DNA of 64,000 bases, from NCBI GenBank assembly GCA_963965975.1, contig OZ014424.1, positions 1,798,001-1,862,000 on the forward strand, read 5' to 3'. The translations under genes were made by a program, and so were the position numbers. Below are positions 10,886-20,821 of this stretch, in pieces. The notes beneath the pieces were generated by a model, which was given only the letters and a program-made list of their open reading frames with translations, had not been told where the DNA came from and made no database searches. Positions within the stretch are counted from its first letter, which is position 1. The number at the start of each line of letters is the position of its first letter. The stretch comes from Xestospongia bergquistia. Taxonomy: Eukaryota > Porifera > Demospongiae > Haplosclerida > Petrosiidae.

Positions 10886-12250
10886 AATTGTTTGACATTC
10901 ATTAAAGTATATGTTAAGTTAAATTAGTTTATTTGCATGCTTTATTTTACAAAATATTAATGATGTTATTAAGAGAAATGTGGAGACATCTGTAGACCTT
11001 TAGGAAGACATGTTGCCTTACTTTCATTTGCAGAGTGAGTGTCTTCTTGTACAGAGTTTATGTACAACTTCTAAAAATGGATTAATAATAAAATTAAATT
11101 TAGTTATAGCTGGGTTATAAAGCTAATTAGAGAAAAAACACACCATGAAGACATGTTTGAGTCACACAATAAATTGGGAATTAGATATGAGAGTGTATGA
11201 CATTAAAGGTGCACATTTCTCTCTTTTCTGGCCTAGTACTGTTTATAATAAAGTCATAGCATGTATGATGTACTATAGTAACATATTATTATATATTGCC
11301 CATTGAAGCGCAAATATCAATATGCCTTGTAATAACTTTCCAGGCTTTTATAAATACCTATATGCATGTCCTTTTTATTAGCATTTTAAAAATATGCATA
11401 CCTTGTACATGTCAGTTTTATATTAATTCAGAATTTGTACTGAAGTAATTACATCATCACTGTTATATATAGTGTGATCAAGTATCCATTTCAATATAAG
11501 ATGAATGAGAGGAGATGTATAACTATTCATTCATTATAAAGGGAAAGACTGTCTCATGACCTAGACACCATCCTCTACTGCCAGGAGCACAGAATATGAC
11601 TTGTAGCATTGAACTACATGAACTAAGGATGTTTTTTCTAAAATAAGCTTTAGTGACCACACTTGAAATAACATTTTAACAAATAAAACAAATTTGGAGT
11701 TCTTAGCTAGTTTACTTACATGATGCAAGTTGTATGTTTAAAATATCAATAAACTATAACCTATATATTTTTATTATTCAGAAGGATCTGAATTACTTTT
11801 GTCTAACTCTGATTTCATTTACCTATATCCTTCACTACTACGTCTTCTCCTTGAAGTAGGAGGTGATGCTGTAATAAATGATGTTGGATGGGATGGAAGA
11901 ACTTTATTGCAGTTGGATTATTATTATTAGAATTGTTTATTGTTCATTAAAGTCTGTGTGTACATGTTCAGTTAAATTAGTTTGTGCGCTTTATTTTATA
12001 AATATTAATAATATTATATTATATAGGGAAATGTGGAGACATCTTTAGACCATGGGAAGATATGTTGCCTTGTTTTCATTTGTCTTCTCGTACATACATA
12101 GTTTATGTATAACCTAAAAATGGTTTAATGAATAAATAATTAGATGAAAACATGAAGGTGCTCTCTAAGAGAAGAAAACCTACAAATACATAAATATAAG
12201 TGTACTTGTATTGTTAATTCTAGACAACAATTAATAAACTAACAATTAAG
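10886..12250. other. Intergenic region with a FEM1-like fragment
   Basis: Bases 10886-11210 are the usual 3' flank. About 11210-11560 is homologous to 32520-32720, except for roughly 130 extra bases here (about 11217-11345). Bases 11560-11770 show nothing recognisable. Bases 11775-11934 are an isolated + strand fragment of a FEM1-like gene (EGSELLLSN through DVGWDGRTL). It is then truncated straight into a copy of the 3' flank. No functional gene. Confidence 0.6.
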
Positions 12251-12255
12251 CAGAA

Positions 12256-12850
12256 TTAAAGTAATTGTATCATGTCAAACATTTCCTGAATGTAACAAGA
12301 GTATAGCAGTCTGTAAGGAATTAATTTGTTAGTGACAAAGTTACTGTTACCAGGATGGTGTTGATCTAAATATGCTTGTAACCTATCATAGAACCAGTAA
12401 TGATTATCAGGACAATCTTGAAGTTCTGTAAGGTTTAAGAAAATTCTGAAGCCATGAATACATATCCCACTGACTTTGTGAACATGAGGAATGGCATTCG
12501 TTAACACATTTGATTTACAAAGCTGTGTTTTAAAAAATAGATGAGAAAGACTTGTAGAGCAAGTGAAGACAACTGTGAACACATTATCTGAAAACAAAGA
12601 TTTCATTTCTTCATCATTATTGATATTATCTTTTTTACTTCTAACATGCAATTGGTTCTCATATCCTATTTGTATCAGTGATAGACGTTGAGGTTTGTCT
12701 ATAAAAAATTTCAAAATAGCTATACTGATCCCATGATTTGTATAATGGTTGATACTAGGATACAGGATAATGAGGAGTGTCTGAGAGAAGACTTGTTACC
12801 ATGGTTTCACTCGTAAAATGACTGTCTTCGGAGTCTTCTTCTGAATTCAT
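12256..12850 (-). pseudogene. TTL-like relic, N- and C-terminal parts
   Basis: The minus strand starts with MNSEEDSEDSHFTSET at 12850, then breaks by a stop and frameshift. An open stretch of 152 residues follows (12714-12256). It contains FIDKPQRLSLIQIGYENQ, RSKKDNINNDEEM and NAIPHVHKV, then jumps to the C-terminal YWFYDRLQAYLDQHHPGN and VTNKLIPYRLLYS. The ATP-grasp middle (MWLIKPR region) is deleted. This is therefore an internal-deletion derivative of the longer relic at 16230-17221. It cannot be an active ligase. Confidence 0.7.
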
Positions 12851-13059
12851 TACCTATATTAAAACATTAGGGAAACTTAACACTGAGACAGATTTATTCA
12901 GTAGGTTGTTATTGATTACTCCTTTAAAGCTAGCACACAAAGTGTTAGCTCCACCATGTACATTGAAGGGCAGGGCTGGCTTCTATCATTGAAAGATATT
13001 GCATTAATTAAGTAAAAATTAATGATCATTTTATCTACAAGAGAACCAGCGTGTGTTTA

Positions 13060-13127
13060 ATTACTCCTTGTAGGGAAGGGCTCTCTTATAACCGAACTTC
13101 CGTATAAAAATTAGTGATCTAAACGTT
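13060..13127 (+). promoter_or_regulatory. Conserved upstream block of FEM1-like gene
   Basis: Retains ACTCCTTGTAGGGAAGGGCT, the ACCGAAC core and TATAAAA at 13103-13109, 25 nt before the ATG. It differs by a few bases from the other copies. Confidence 0.5.
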
Positions 13128-15122
13128 ATGGCAGACTATATATTCAGTAAAGAAAACCATCGACAATTGTGTTACTGGACCAAACATGGCAAACTAACTG
13201 AGATAGAGGCATTGATAAAAGAAGTACAACCTAAAGAAAGAGCTCGGTTTGGACCAACAACGTTTTGCCCTCCATTAAAGTACATGTTGGAATCACCTCT
13301 TGTTAATGCTTGTTATTGTGGCAAATTTCATATCGTCCAGTACTTCCTTGAGACTTTTCCTAATATCATTGATGTAGATACATTAGCTGTTATATTTTTT
13401 AACAAGAAAACAGCAATTACTCCACTAATAGCAGCTTGTATAGCAGAACGTAGGGATGACTGTGACCAAGATTCTCTAAAAATAATTAAATATTTAATTT
13501 CAAAAGGGGCCAAAATTAATAAGTCATCAACTGATGGGAGTACTCCATTACGTCATGCACTTTCCCTTAAGACTATAAAGTATTTACTGGAGTGTGGTGC
13601 TGATATTAATAAGACCTGTAATGAGGGTAGCAGTCTATTAATAGAAGTTGCTGGAAGTTCCCTTCTTAAAAAAGACACCCAAATTGAGATTTTAAGATAT
13701 TTGCTTGATAACAATGCTAATGTTTATCAATGTACAAAAAATGGCTACACAGCTTTACACATGGCTAGTTCTAGTTCGTTAGTTTATGAAGTAGTAGTTA
13801 AGTTTTTATTAGACTATGGAATACCTCCTATGTTTACTGCTACTTCTTGTGTTACAGATATTGATTACATACCATCTCCTGCATACCTCGCTGCTGTGTC
13901 TCCTGGAGGAGAGGCTATAGCGCCCGTTTTTCTTCAAAGAGAAGATTGTCCTATAGAATGTACAGTCGATGTGTTTTTGTTGACAGCTATGAGGCGTCTA
14001 AGTGAAGCTATGTATTGCTTTAATGAAGAAGAAGAGGAGAAAATTAGATTTTACCATATATGGATTAAAGGTCTTGAAATCATGAATGAACATAATGTTC
14101 AGCTTTCATATCCATTACCAGTAGATGAATATGACCTACGTGAGGAGGTGAAAACAAAGGAAGAGCTGGATGCAATATGGGGTAATACTTTAGAAATTCT
14201 TTTTCAATATGCATTGCTTTATGAAAGATGTCTAGGTAGAGTATGTATTAAGTACTTATTGGAAGTGGGAGATAGAATGATTGATAATGGATATCTTAAA
14301 GAAGGTGAATCTGTGATTGAACGAGGTGTACTATTAGAAACAAGTATATGTGAAAAGATATGTTCCAAGCCACCCAATTCCTATCCTTTTCCTCGATTTA
14401 ATATTACACAGAATGTCCTGGATGAACTTCATGTATTAATTTGTAAGCTTCTCGAAACAGAATATCCACTTAATTTTCAATTATACATTAAATTTGGACT
14501 AACAGCTCTGAAGACCAAATATCACCTACAGCTACCAGTTGAACCAGATGACAAACGTCAAGTATTACTATTGTTTTCCATGTGGATAAAGAGCTGTGAA
14601 TCTACCAATTCATCTTATCCTTATGAGTTAATCTCTTTAGCTAAAGAGCTTGTTTTAATCTATCTTTATTATCCAGAAGGATCAGAATTACTTTTGTCTA
14701 ACTGTGATTTCATTTACCGATATCCTTCACTACTACGTCTTCTCCTTGAAGTAGGAGGTGATGCTGTAATAAATGATGTTGGATGGGATGGAAGAACTTT
14801 ACTTCAAGTTGCTCTTAAAAAGGCAGTTAATGCATACAAAGTTGAAAGAATAGAGGAAGTTATAAGGATATTATTGGAATATGGTGCTCATGCAGACACA
14901 ACTAACCGTAAAGGCCTTACATTGTTCAGTGACATAGTTAAATCAAAGCTTCTATCATACAAAGCTTTATGTTCTCCGCACCTTCCTTTATCTCTCTATT
15001 GTACTGCAGCTAATGCTGTAGTGAAGTATTGTATACCTTATCAAGGACTACCTTCTCATGTTATAGACTTTATCAAGTTACACGATCCTCGTTACTTTAA
15101 GCAGTTAAATTATTTTCCTTAG
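13128..15122 (+). CDS. FEM1-like ankyrin protein, alpha subfamily, intact
   Basis: Single exon, 664 residues, start MADYIFSKENH. Differences from the other copies cluster in the N-terminal ankyrin half and the start of the middle region: ASSSSLVYEVVVKFLLDYGI, SPGGEAIAPVF, and an extra glutamate in CFNEEEEEKIRF. The last 230 residues are nearly invariant. The BC box SLYCTAANAV and CUL2 box LPSHVIDFI are intact. In FEM1 proteins the N-terminal ankyrin groove binds the degron. Variation there with a constant ligase-binding tail is what different targets would predict, but I have not measured substitution rates. Confidence 0.9.
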   Translation: MADYIFSKENHRQLCYWTKHGKLTEIEALIKEVQPKERARFGPTTFCPPLKYMLESPLVNACYCGKFHIVQYFLETFPNIIDVDTLAVIFFNKKTAITPLIAACIAERRDDCDQDSLKIIKYLISKGAKINKSSTDGSTPLRHALSLKTIKYLLECGADINKTCNEGSSLLIEVAGSSLLKKDTQIEILRYLLDNNANVYQCTKNGYTALHMASSSSLVYEVVVKFLLDYGIPPMFTATSCVTDIDYIPSPAYLAAVSPGGEAIAPVFLQREDCPIECTVDVFLLTAMRRLSEAMYCFNEEEEEKIRFYHIWIKGLEIMNEHNVQLSYPLPVDEYDLREEVKTKEELDAIWGNTLEILFQYALLYERCLGRVCIKYLLEVGDRMIDNGYLKEGESVIERGVLLETSICEKICSKPPNSYPFPRFNITQNVLDELHVLICKLLETEYPLNFQLYIKFGLTALKTKYHLQLPVEPDDKRQVLLLFSMWIKSCESTNSSYPYELISLAKELVLIYLYYPEGSELLLSNCDFIYRYPSLLRLLLEVGGDAVINDVGWDGRTLLQVALKKAVNAYKVERIEEVIRILLEYGAHADTTNRKGLTLFSDIVKSKLLSYKALCSPHLPLSLYCTAANAVVKYCIPYQGLPSHVIDFIKLHDPRYFKQLNYFP

Positions 15123-16229
15123 AATTGTTTGACATTCATTAAAGTATATGTTAAGTTAAATTAGTTTATTTGCATGCTTTATTTTACAAAATATTAATGA
15201 TGTTATATAGAGAAATGTGGAGATATCTGTAGACCTATAGGAAGACATGTTGCCTTGTTTCATTTGTAGAGTGAGTGTCTTCTTGTACAGAGTTTATGTA
15301 CAACTTCTAAAAATCATAATTGAGTTTTAAGTAATAACGATGATGTATGTCAAAGTAAGGTAACTATGGGAGTTATACATTAAATCATCTTGTTGTGACC
15401 TTGATGCATTTACACCATTTTTACTGTTAAAGATTCATTTTTATTACAATACTTCTAGTAATGTTAGTATGGATAAAAGATACATTTGAGACAGTGCAGT
15501 AGACACTTGTTATGTGGTGTTTATTCAAGGTCATTGTGGTGGCAATCATATAATTCCAATTGATCAAGAAAGTAGTGCACATGATAGCATCATGTAATAT
15601 CTTTGCCTACACTCCAGTTAATAATTATATGATAACAAATAACCACTAATGATGTAATAAAATGTACAATAAATTTAACACTAGTTTGAATGATTAAATT
15701 CATATAGAGGATTATACTTATCTAATAGATAATTATAAGGATTTTCCTTCCATATTAACCATTCTCCTACAGGATGTCAAGAACACTTCAAGTGTCTGTC
15801 ACATTATTATCACTAAATGAAGCATCTCCTTCTGTAATAAAAAATGTTATTATGATATATGAGGTACATTATATATTAATATATATTAAACTAGAGAACA
15901 CATTCTTTGCGCATGATTACTTGAAATATAGTATTTATTATTAAATATGTTGTGTACCTATTGTCACTTACTTTCTGATTATGATGATAATCATTTATAT
16001 ATCCAATCTTTAGACTTCCATTAGCTACAATGAACCAAATATTCCAATCAATTGATACCATAACATCTGAACCTGTTAGATGAAAACAGGAAGGTGCTCT
16101 CTCTATGAAATGAAAACCTATAAATGTATAAACATAAGTATACTTGTTATATTGTTAACTATGTAATTTACTCAGACATCTACTAATAAACTAGCAATTA
16201 GTAAAAGTGAAGTATTTCTTTAATTAAGT
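15123..16229. other. Intergenic, no gene seen
   Basis: The first 200 bases are the common 3' flank with ATTAAAG. The remainder is AT-rich and full of stops in all frames. Part of it (about 15420-15560) matches 32935-33060 upstream of the gene at 33602. I see no RNA gene or repeat array. Confidence 0.6.
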
Positions 16230-17221
16230 TTAACATTACCTGAACATAATAAAGGAACTGCTGTTTTCTTGATGTAAGTGAAAGGAATTAATTTGTTAGT
16301 GACAAAGTTACTGTTATCAGAATGATGTTAATGTAAATATGTCTGTAACCTATCATAGAACCAGTAGTACTTGTCAAGAGAGAAGTCAGGTTGTTCACTC
16401 TGAATACATGTGTTTCTTAGATGAGCATCATGACTACCTTTAGAATGATATGCTTTCAAAGACATAGATATCCGTCATGATGGAATAACATATGTGGCTG
16501 TGTGTTTGTTATAAGAATGAAAGCTCTGATATCAAATTTACTGTCTTCAAGTAATAACAGATTATGTATATGTTCAGTCTCTTGCACAATTTTCCTATCT
16601 GATTTCACCATTTTCTCCTCCAATTGAGGTATACTGTCAATTACTTCAATCCCAGTGCCTCCAGAACCTGTTCTTGGTTTTATTAACCACATATTGTTTG
16701 GTTTTCTTTCTTTAAGATGTTGTAAGATGTTTGGTGACTGTATTAATTCACTCATCAAATAAGTATTAGGTACAAGCTTAAGTTGCTCTACTGATGTTCC
16801 ATAATGTTTAAGGAAATTCTGAAGCAGTGAATACATATCCCACTTATCAATAGTGATCTTGTGAACATGAGGAATAGCACTCATTAATATATTTGATTTA
16901 CAAAGTGTGTTTTAAGAAATGGATGAGAAAGAGTTCTGGAGCCAGTGAAGACAACTGTGAACACATCATCTGAAAACAAAGATTTCATTATTGGTGTAAT
17001 CTTTTTTACTTCTAACATGACATTGTTTCTCATATCCTATTTGTATCAGTGATAGACGTTGGGGTTTGTCTATAAAAACCATTCCAAAATAGTTATACTG
17101 ATCCCATGATTTGTACAATGGTGATACCAGGATACAAGATAATGATTAGTGTCTGTGATAGACATGTTAACGTGGTTTCACTTGTAAAATGGCTGTCATC
17201 AGAGTCTTCTTCTGACTTCAT
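16230..17221 (-). pseudogene. TTL-like (tubulin tyrosine ligase family) gene relic, best preserved copy
   Basis: The minus strand begins with MKSEEDSDDSHFTSETT at 17221 and loses frame by about 17100. It regains the FIDKPQRLSL-equivalent and then has a 142-residue open part (16884-16456). That part shows TTL-family marks: MWLIKPRTGSGGTGIEVI (ATP-grasp strand and glycine loop), KIVQE, KFDIRAFILI and HHDGYLCL. Beyond the TAG the reading continues as KAYHSKGSHDAHLRNTCIQ and YWFYDRLQTYL, then hits a stop. The order matches TTL/TTLL enzymes, which attach amino acids to tubulin. Several frame breaks make it a pseudogene, unless introns that I cannot define remove them. Its start lies about 300 bp head to head from the FEM1-like gene at 17524. 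Confidence 0.75.
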
Positions 17222-17449
17222 TACCTACATTAAAAAACTAAGGAAACTAAACAGTAATACAAAACCATTATGTAATATTAACTACTTTATCCAGCAGGTT
17301 GTTATTGATTACTCCATTGAAACAAGCACACCATGTGTTAGCTCCAAAGTGTACATTGAAGGGCAGGCTGGCCTCAATCATTGAAAGACATTGCAATAAT
17401 TAAAAACTAATGAGGATTTTATCTACAAGAGAACCAGCGTGTCTTTATC

Positions 17450-17523
17450 TTTAATAATTACTCGTTGTAGATAAGGGCTTTCTCATAACCGAACCTCCGT
17501 ATAAAAGTAGTGATCTAAACGTT
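17450..17523 (+). promoter_or_regulatory. Conserved upstream block of FEM1-like gene
   Basis: Carries ACTCGTTGTAGATAAGGGCT, CATAACCGAACCTCC and TATAAAA at 17500-17506, 24 nt before the ATG. The 300-bp gap between this gene and the minus-strand TTL-like start would have served as a shared divergent promoter. Confidence 0.5.
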
Positions 17524-19515
17524 ATGGCAGACTATAGATTCAGTAAAGAAAAGTATCGACAATTGTGTTACTGGACCAAACATGACAAACTAACTGAGAT
17601 AAAGGCATTGATAAAAGAAGCACAACGTAAAGAAAGAGCTCGGTTTGGACCAACCACCTTTTGCCCTCCATTAAAGTACATGTTGGAATCACCTCTTGTC
17701 ATTGCTTGCTATTGGGGCAAATTTAAGATTGTCAAGTACTTCCTTGAGACTTTCCCTAATATCATTGATGTAGATACATTAGCTGTTATATTTTTTGATA
17801 AGAAAACAGCAATTACCCCACTAACAGCAGCTTGTATGGCAGATCATAGTGATCATAGTAACCAAGATTCTCTTAAAATAATTAAATGTTTAATTTCAAA
17901 AGGAGCCAAAATTAACAAGTCATCAACTGATGGGAGTACTCCATTACGTCATGCACTTTCCCTTGAGACTATAAAGTATTTACTGGAGTGTGGTGCTGAT
18001 ATTAATAAGACCTGTAATGAGGGCAATAGCCTATTAATACAAGTTGCCAGAAATAACTTTCTGAAAAAAGATGCCAAAATTCAGATTTTAAGATATTTGC
18101 TTGATAACAATGCTAATGTTTATCAACGTACAAAAATAGGCTACACAGCTTTACACATTGCTAGTCATAGTTCATTTGGTTGTGAGGAAGTAGTTAAGTT
18201 TTTATTAGACTATGGAACACCTCCTATGTTTACTGCTGCTTCTTGTGTTACAGATATTGATTACATACCATCTCCTGCATATCTTGCTGCTGTGTCTCCT
18301 GGGGAAAAGGCTATAGTGGAGGTTTTTCTTCAAAGAGAAGATTGTCCTATAGAATGTAAAGTCAATATATATTTGTTGAAAGCTATGAGGCTTCAAAATC
18401 AAGCCGTGTATTCGTTTCATGAAGAAGAGGAGAAAATTAGATTTTACCATATATGGATTAAAGGTCTTGAAATCATGAAGGAACATAATGTTCAGCTTTC
18501 ATATCCATTACCAGTAGATGAATATGATCTACGTGAGGAGGTGAAAACAAAGGAAGAGCTGGATACAATATGGGGTAATACTTTAGAAATACTTTTTCAA
18601 TGTGCATTGCTTTATGAAAGATGTCTAGGTAGAGTATGTATTAAGTACTTATTGGAAGTGGGAGATAGAATGATTGATAATGGATATCTTAAAGAAGGTG
18701 AATCTGTGATTGAACGAGGTGTACTATTAGAAACAAATATATGTGAAAAGATATGTTCCAAGCCACCCAATTCCTATCCTTTTCCTCGATTTCATTTTAC
18801 ACAATGTGTCCTGGACTACTTTCATGTATTAATTGGTAAGCTTCGCGAAACAGAGTATCCACTTAATTTTCATTTGTACATTCAATTTGGACTAACAGCT
18901 CTGAAGACCAAATATCACCTACAGCTACCAGTTGAACCAGATGACAAACGTCAAGTATTACTATTGTTTTCCATGTGGATAAAGAGCTGTGAATCTACCA
19001 ATTTATTTTATCCTTTTGAGTTAATGTCTTTAGCAAAAGAGTTTGTTTCAAGCTATCTTTATTATCCAGAAGGATCAGAATTACTTTTGTCTAACTGTGA
19101 TTTCATTTACCGATATCCTTCACTATTGTGTCTTCTCCTTGAAGTAGGAGGTGATGCTGTAATAAATGATGTTGGATGGGATGGAAGAACTTTACTTCAA
19201 GTAGCTCTTAAAAAGGCAGTTAATGCATACAAATTTGAAAGGATAGAGGAAGTTATAAGGATATTATTGGAATATGGTGCTCATGTAGACACAACTAACA
19301 GTAAAGGCCTTACATTGTTCAGCAACATAATTAAATCAAAGCTTCCATCATACAAAGCTTTATGTTCTCCACATCTTCCTTTGTCTCTCTATTGTATAGC
19401 AGCTAATGCTGTAGTGAAGTACTGTATACCTTATCAAGGACTACCTTCTCATGTTATAGACTTTATCAAGTTACATGATCCTCATTACTTTAAGCAGTTA
19501 AATTATTTTCCTTAG
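17524..19515 (+). CDS. FEM1-like ankyrin protein, alpha subfamily, intact
   Basis: Single exon, 663 residues, start MADYRFSKEKYRQ. Copy-specific features are HDKLTEIKALIKEAQRKER near the N-terminus, MADHSDHSNQDSLK replacing the MAE-R-D-D stretch, and a distinctive CVLDYFHVLIGKLRETEYPL segment in the middle region. That segment shares CVLDYFHV with the beta gene at 20822 and not with its alpha neighbours, hinting at gene conversion between adjacent genes. The BC box SLYCIAANAV and CUL2 box LPSHVIDFI are intact. The usual ATTAAAG follows the stop. Confidence 0.9.
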   Translation: MADYRFSKEKYRQLCYWTKHDKLTEIKALIKEAQRKERARFGPTTFCPPLKYMLESPLVIACYWGKFKIVKYFLETFPNIIDVDTLAVIFFDKKTAITPLTAACMADHSDHSNQDSLKIIKCLISKGAKINKSSTDGSTPLRHALSLETIKYLLECGADINKTCNEGNSLLIQVARNNFLKKDAKIQILRYLLDNNANVYQRTKIGYTALHIASHSSFGCEEVVKFLLDYGTPPMFTAASCVTDIDYIPSPAYLAAVSPGEKAIVEVFLQREDCPIECKVNIYLLKAMRLQNQAVYSFHEEEEKIRFYHIWIKGLEIMKEHNVQLSYPLPVDEYDLREEVKTKEELDTIWGNTLEILFQCALLYERCLGRVCIKYLLEVGDRMIDNGYLKEGESVIERGVLLETNICEKICSKPPNSYPFPRFHFTQCVLDYFHVLIGKLRETEYPLNFHLYIQFGLTALKTKYHLQLPVEPDDKRQVLLLFSMWIKSCESTNLFYPFELMSLAKEFVSSYLYYPEGSELLLSNCDFIYRYPSLLCLLLEVGGDAVINDVGWDGRTLLQVALKKAVNAYKFERIEEVIRILLEYGAHVDTTNSKGLTLFSNIIKSKLPSYKALCSPHLPLSLYCIAANAVVKYCIPYQGLPSHVIDFIKLHDPHYFKQLNYFP

Positions 19516-19854
19516 AATTGTTTGACATTCATTAAAGTATATGTTAAGTTAAATTAGTTTATTTGCATGCTTTAATTTACAAATATTAATGATGTTATGT
19601 GGAGATATCTGTAGACCTTTGGGAAGACATGTTGCCTTGTTTTCATTTGCAGAGTGATAGTGACTGTCTTCTCGTACAGTGTTTATCCATATCCTAAAAT
19701 TGGATTATTAAATAAAAATAAAGTTAGTTACAGCTAGCACTGGGTTACCAATTTTATAGACTTATTTCAGCAGTTTTAAATCTACTAGAGGAAAAACACA
19801 CCTTGAACACATGTTTGAGTCACACACTTAATTAGGGATTAGATGTAAAAGTGT

Positions 19855-20400
19855 GAGACAATCACTTCAATCCCGCAACCTCCAAACTTTCTTCTAGATT
19901 TAATTAACCACATGTCGTTTGGTTTTGTGTCCTTAAATTCATGTAAAGGGATTATATTTATCTAAAAGTGGACAATCTGGAAGATTTTCCTTCATATTAA
20001 TTGTCAAGAATGAAAATGTTATCCTACAGGCATGACCAGAAACACTTAGGGTGTCTGTCTCATTATCATTACTAAATCAAACATGTCCTATAATAGAGAA
20101 AATTTCAGTTCAATATATATTGAGTATACTATTATTAATACATATTAAGTTTATGTAACACATTGTTTATGTATCATTAAATGAGCCATAATATTTATAA
20201 TGGAATTACGAACATGAGGAATAGCACTCATTAACACATTTGTAAAGCTGTGGTTATAGAAATGAATTAGAAAGATTTTTAGAGCTAGTGAAGAAACTGT
20301 GAACAAATCATCTGAAAACAAATATTTTATTTCATCATCATTGTTGATATAATCTTTATTACTTCTAACATGCCATTGCTTCTCATATACTTATGATGGT
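19855..20400 (-). pseudogene. TTL-like relic, two pieces
   Basis: The minus strand encodes an MWLIKSRRKFGG-type remnant at about 19935-19860. An N-terminal remnant (VRSKKD-NND, then the nearby PHVR stretch) lies at about 20400-20200. It is collinear with the relic at 5930-6470. Bases 20400-20790 contain nothing recognisable beyond AT-rich sequence. Confidence 0.5.
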
Positions 20401-20792
20401 ATTCACAAAGTGATTGGCATTTCTTTGACAACCTTTCATATAAACTCTCATGTATAATCTCATAGTAATAGACTAGAGGATGACAATAGAGTAAGAAGTC
20501 ATTTGTTTAGTACACAAACTACTGTTCAGTTCATAATTAGTAATTAAAATAGTATATGTTATTAATACTTTTAAATATAAGTATATATATATATTAGTGA
20601 TGTGTGCAATCCACATGACTATGAATTAGTTAGAAGGATCTATTTTATTTCACTGCCTCAGTTATAGTCTTTAACTGGCTGAATTGGGGACTTAAGATTT
20701 ATGCTTTAGATTAAAGTATTTGTTTCTCAATAGAGTACTATAACAACTTCTCACTCTTCAAAGACGCCCTATAAATGGAATTAAATATGGGT

Positions 20793-20821
20793 TGGGTTGA
20801 CCGAACCTTAAGAAGTGGTTT
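20793..20821 (+). promoter_or_regulatory. Upstream motif of the beta FEM1-like gene
   Basis: GTTGACCGAACCT is kept here and before the beta pseudogene at 6953. ACCGAACCT is the only part shared with the alpha upstream block. There is no TATAAAA. ATAAATGG lies about 50 bp upstream of the ATG. The shared core is the best candidate for a regulatory element common to both subfamilies. Confidence 0.4.
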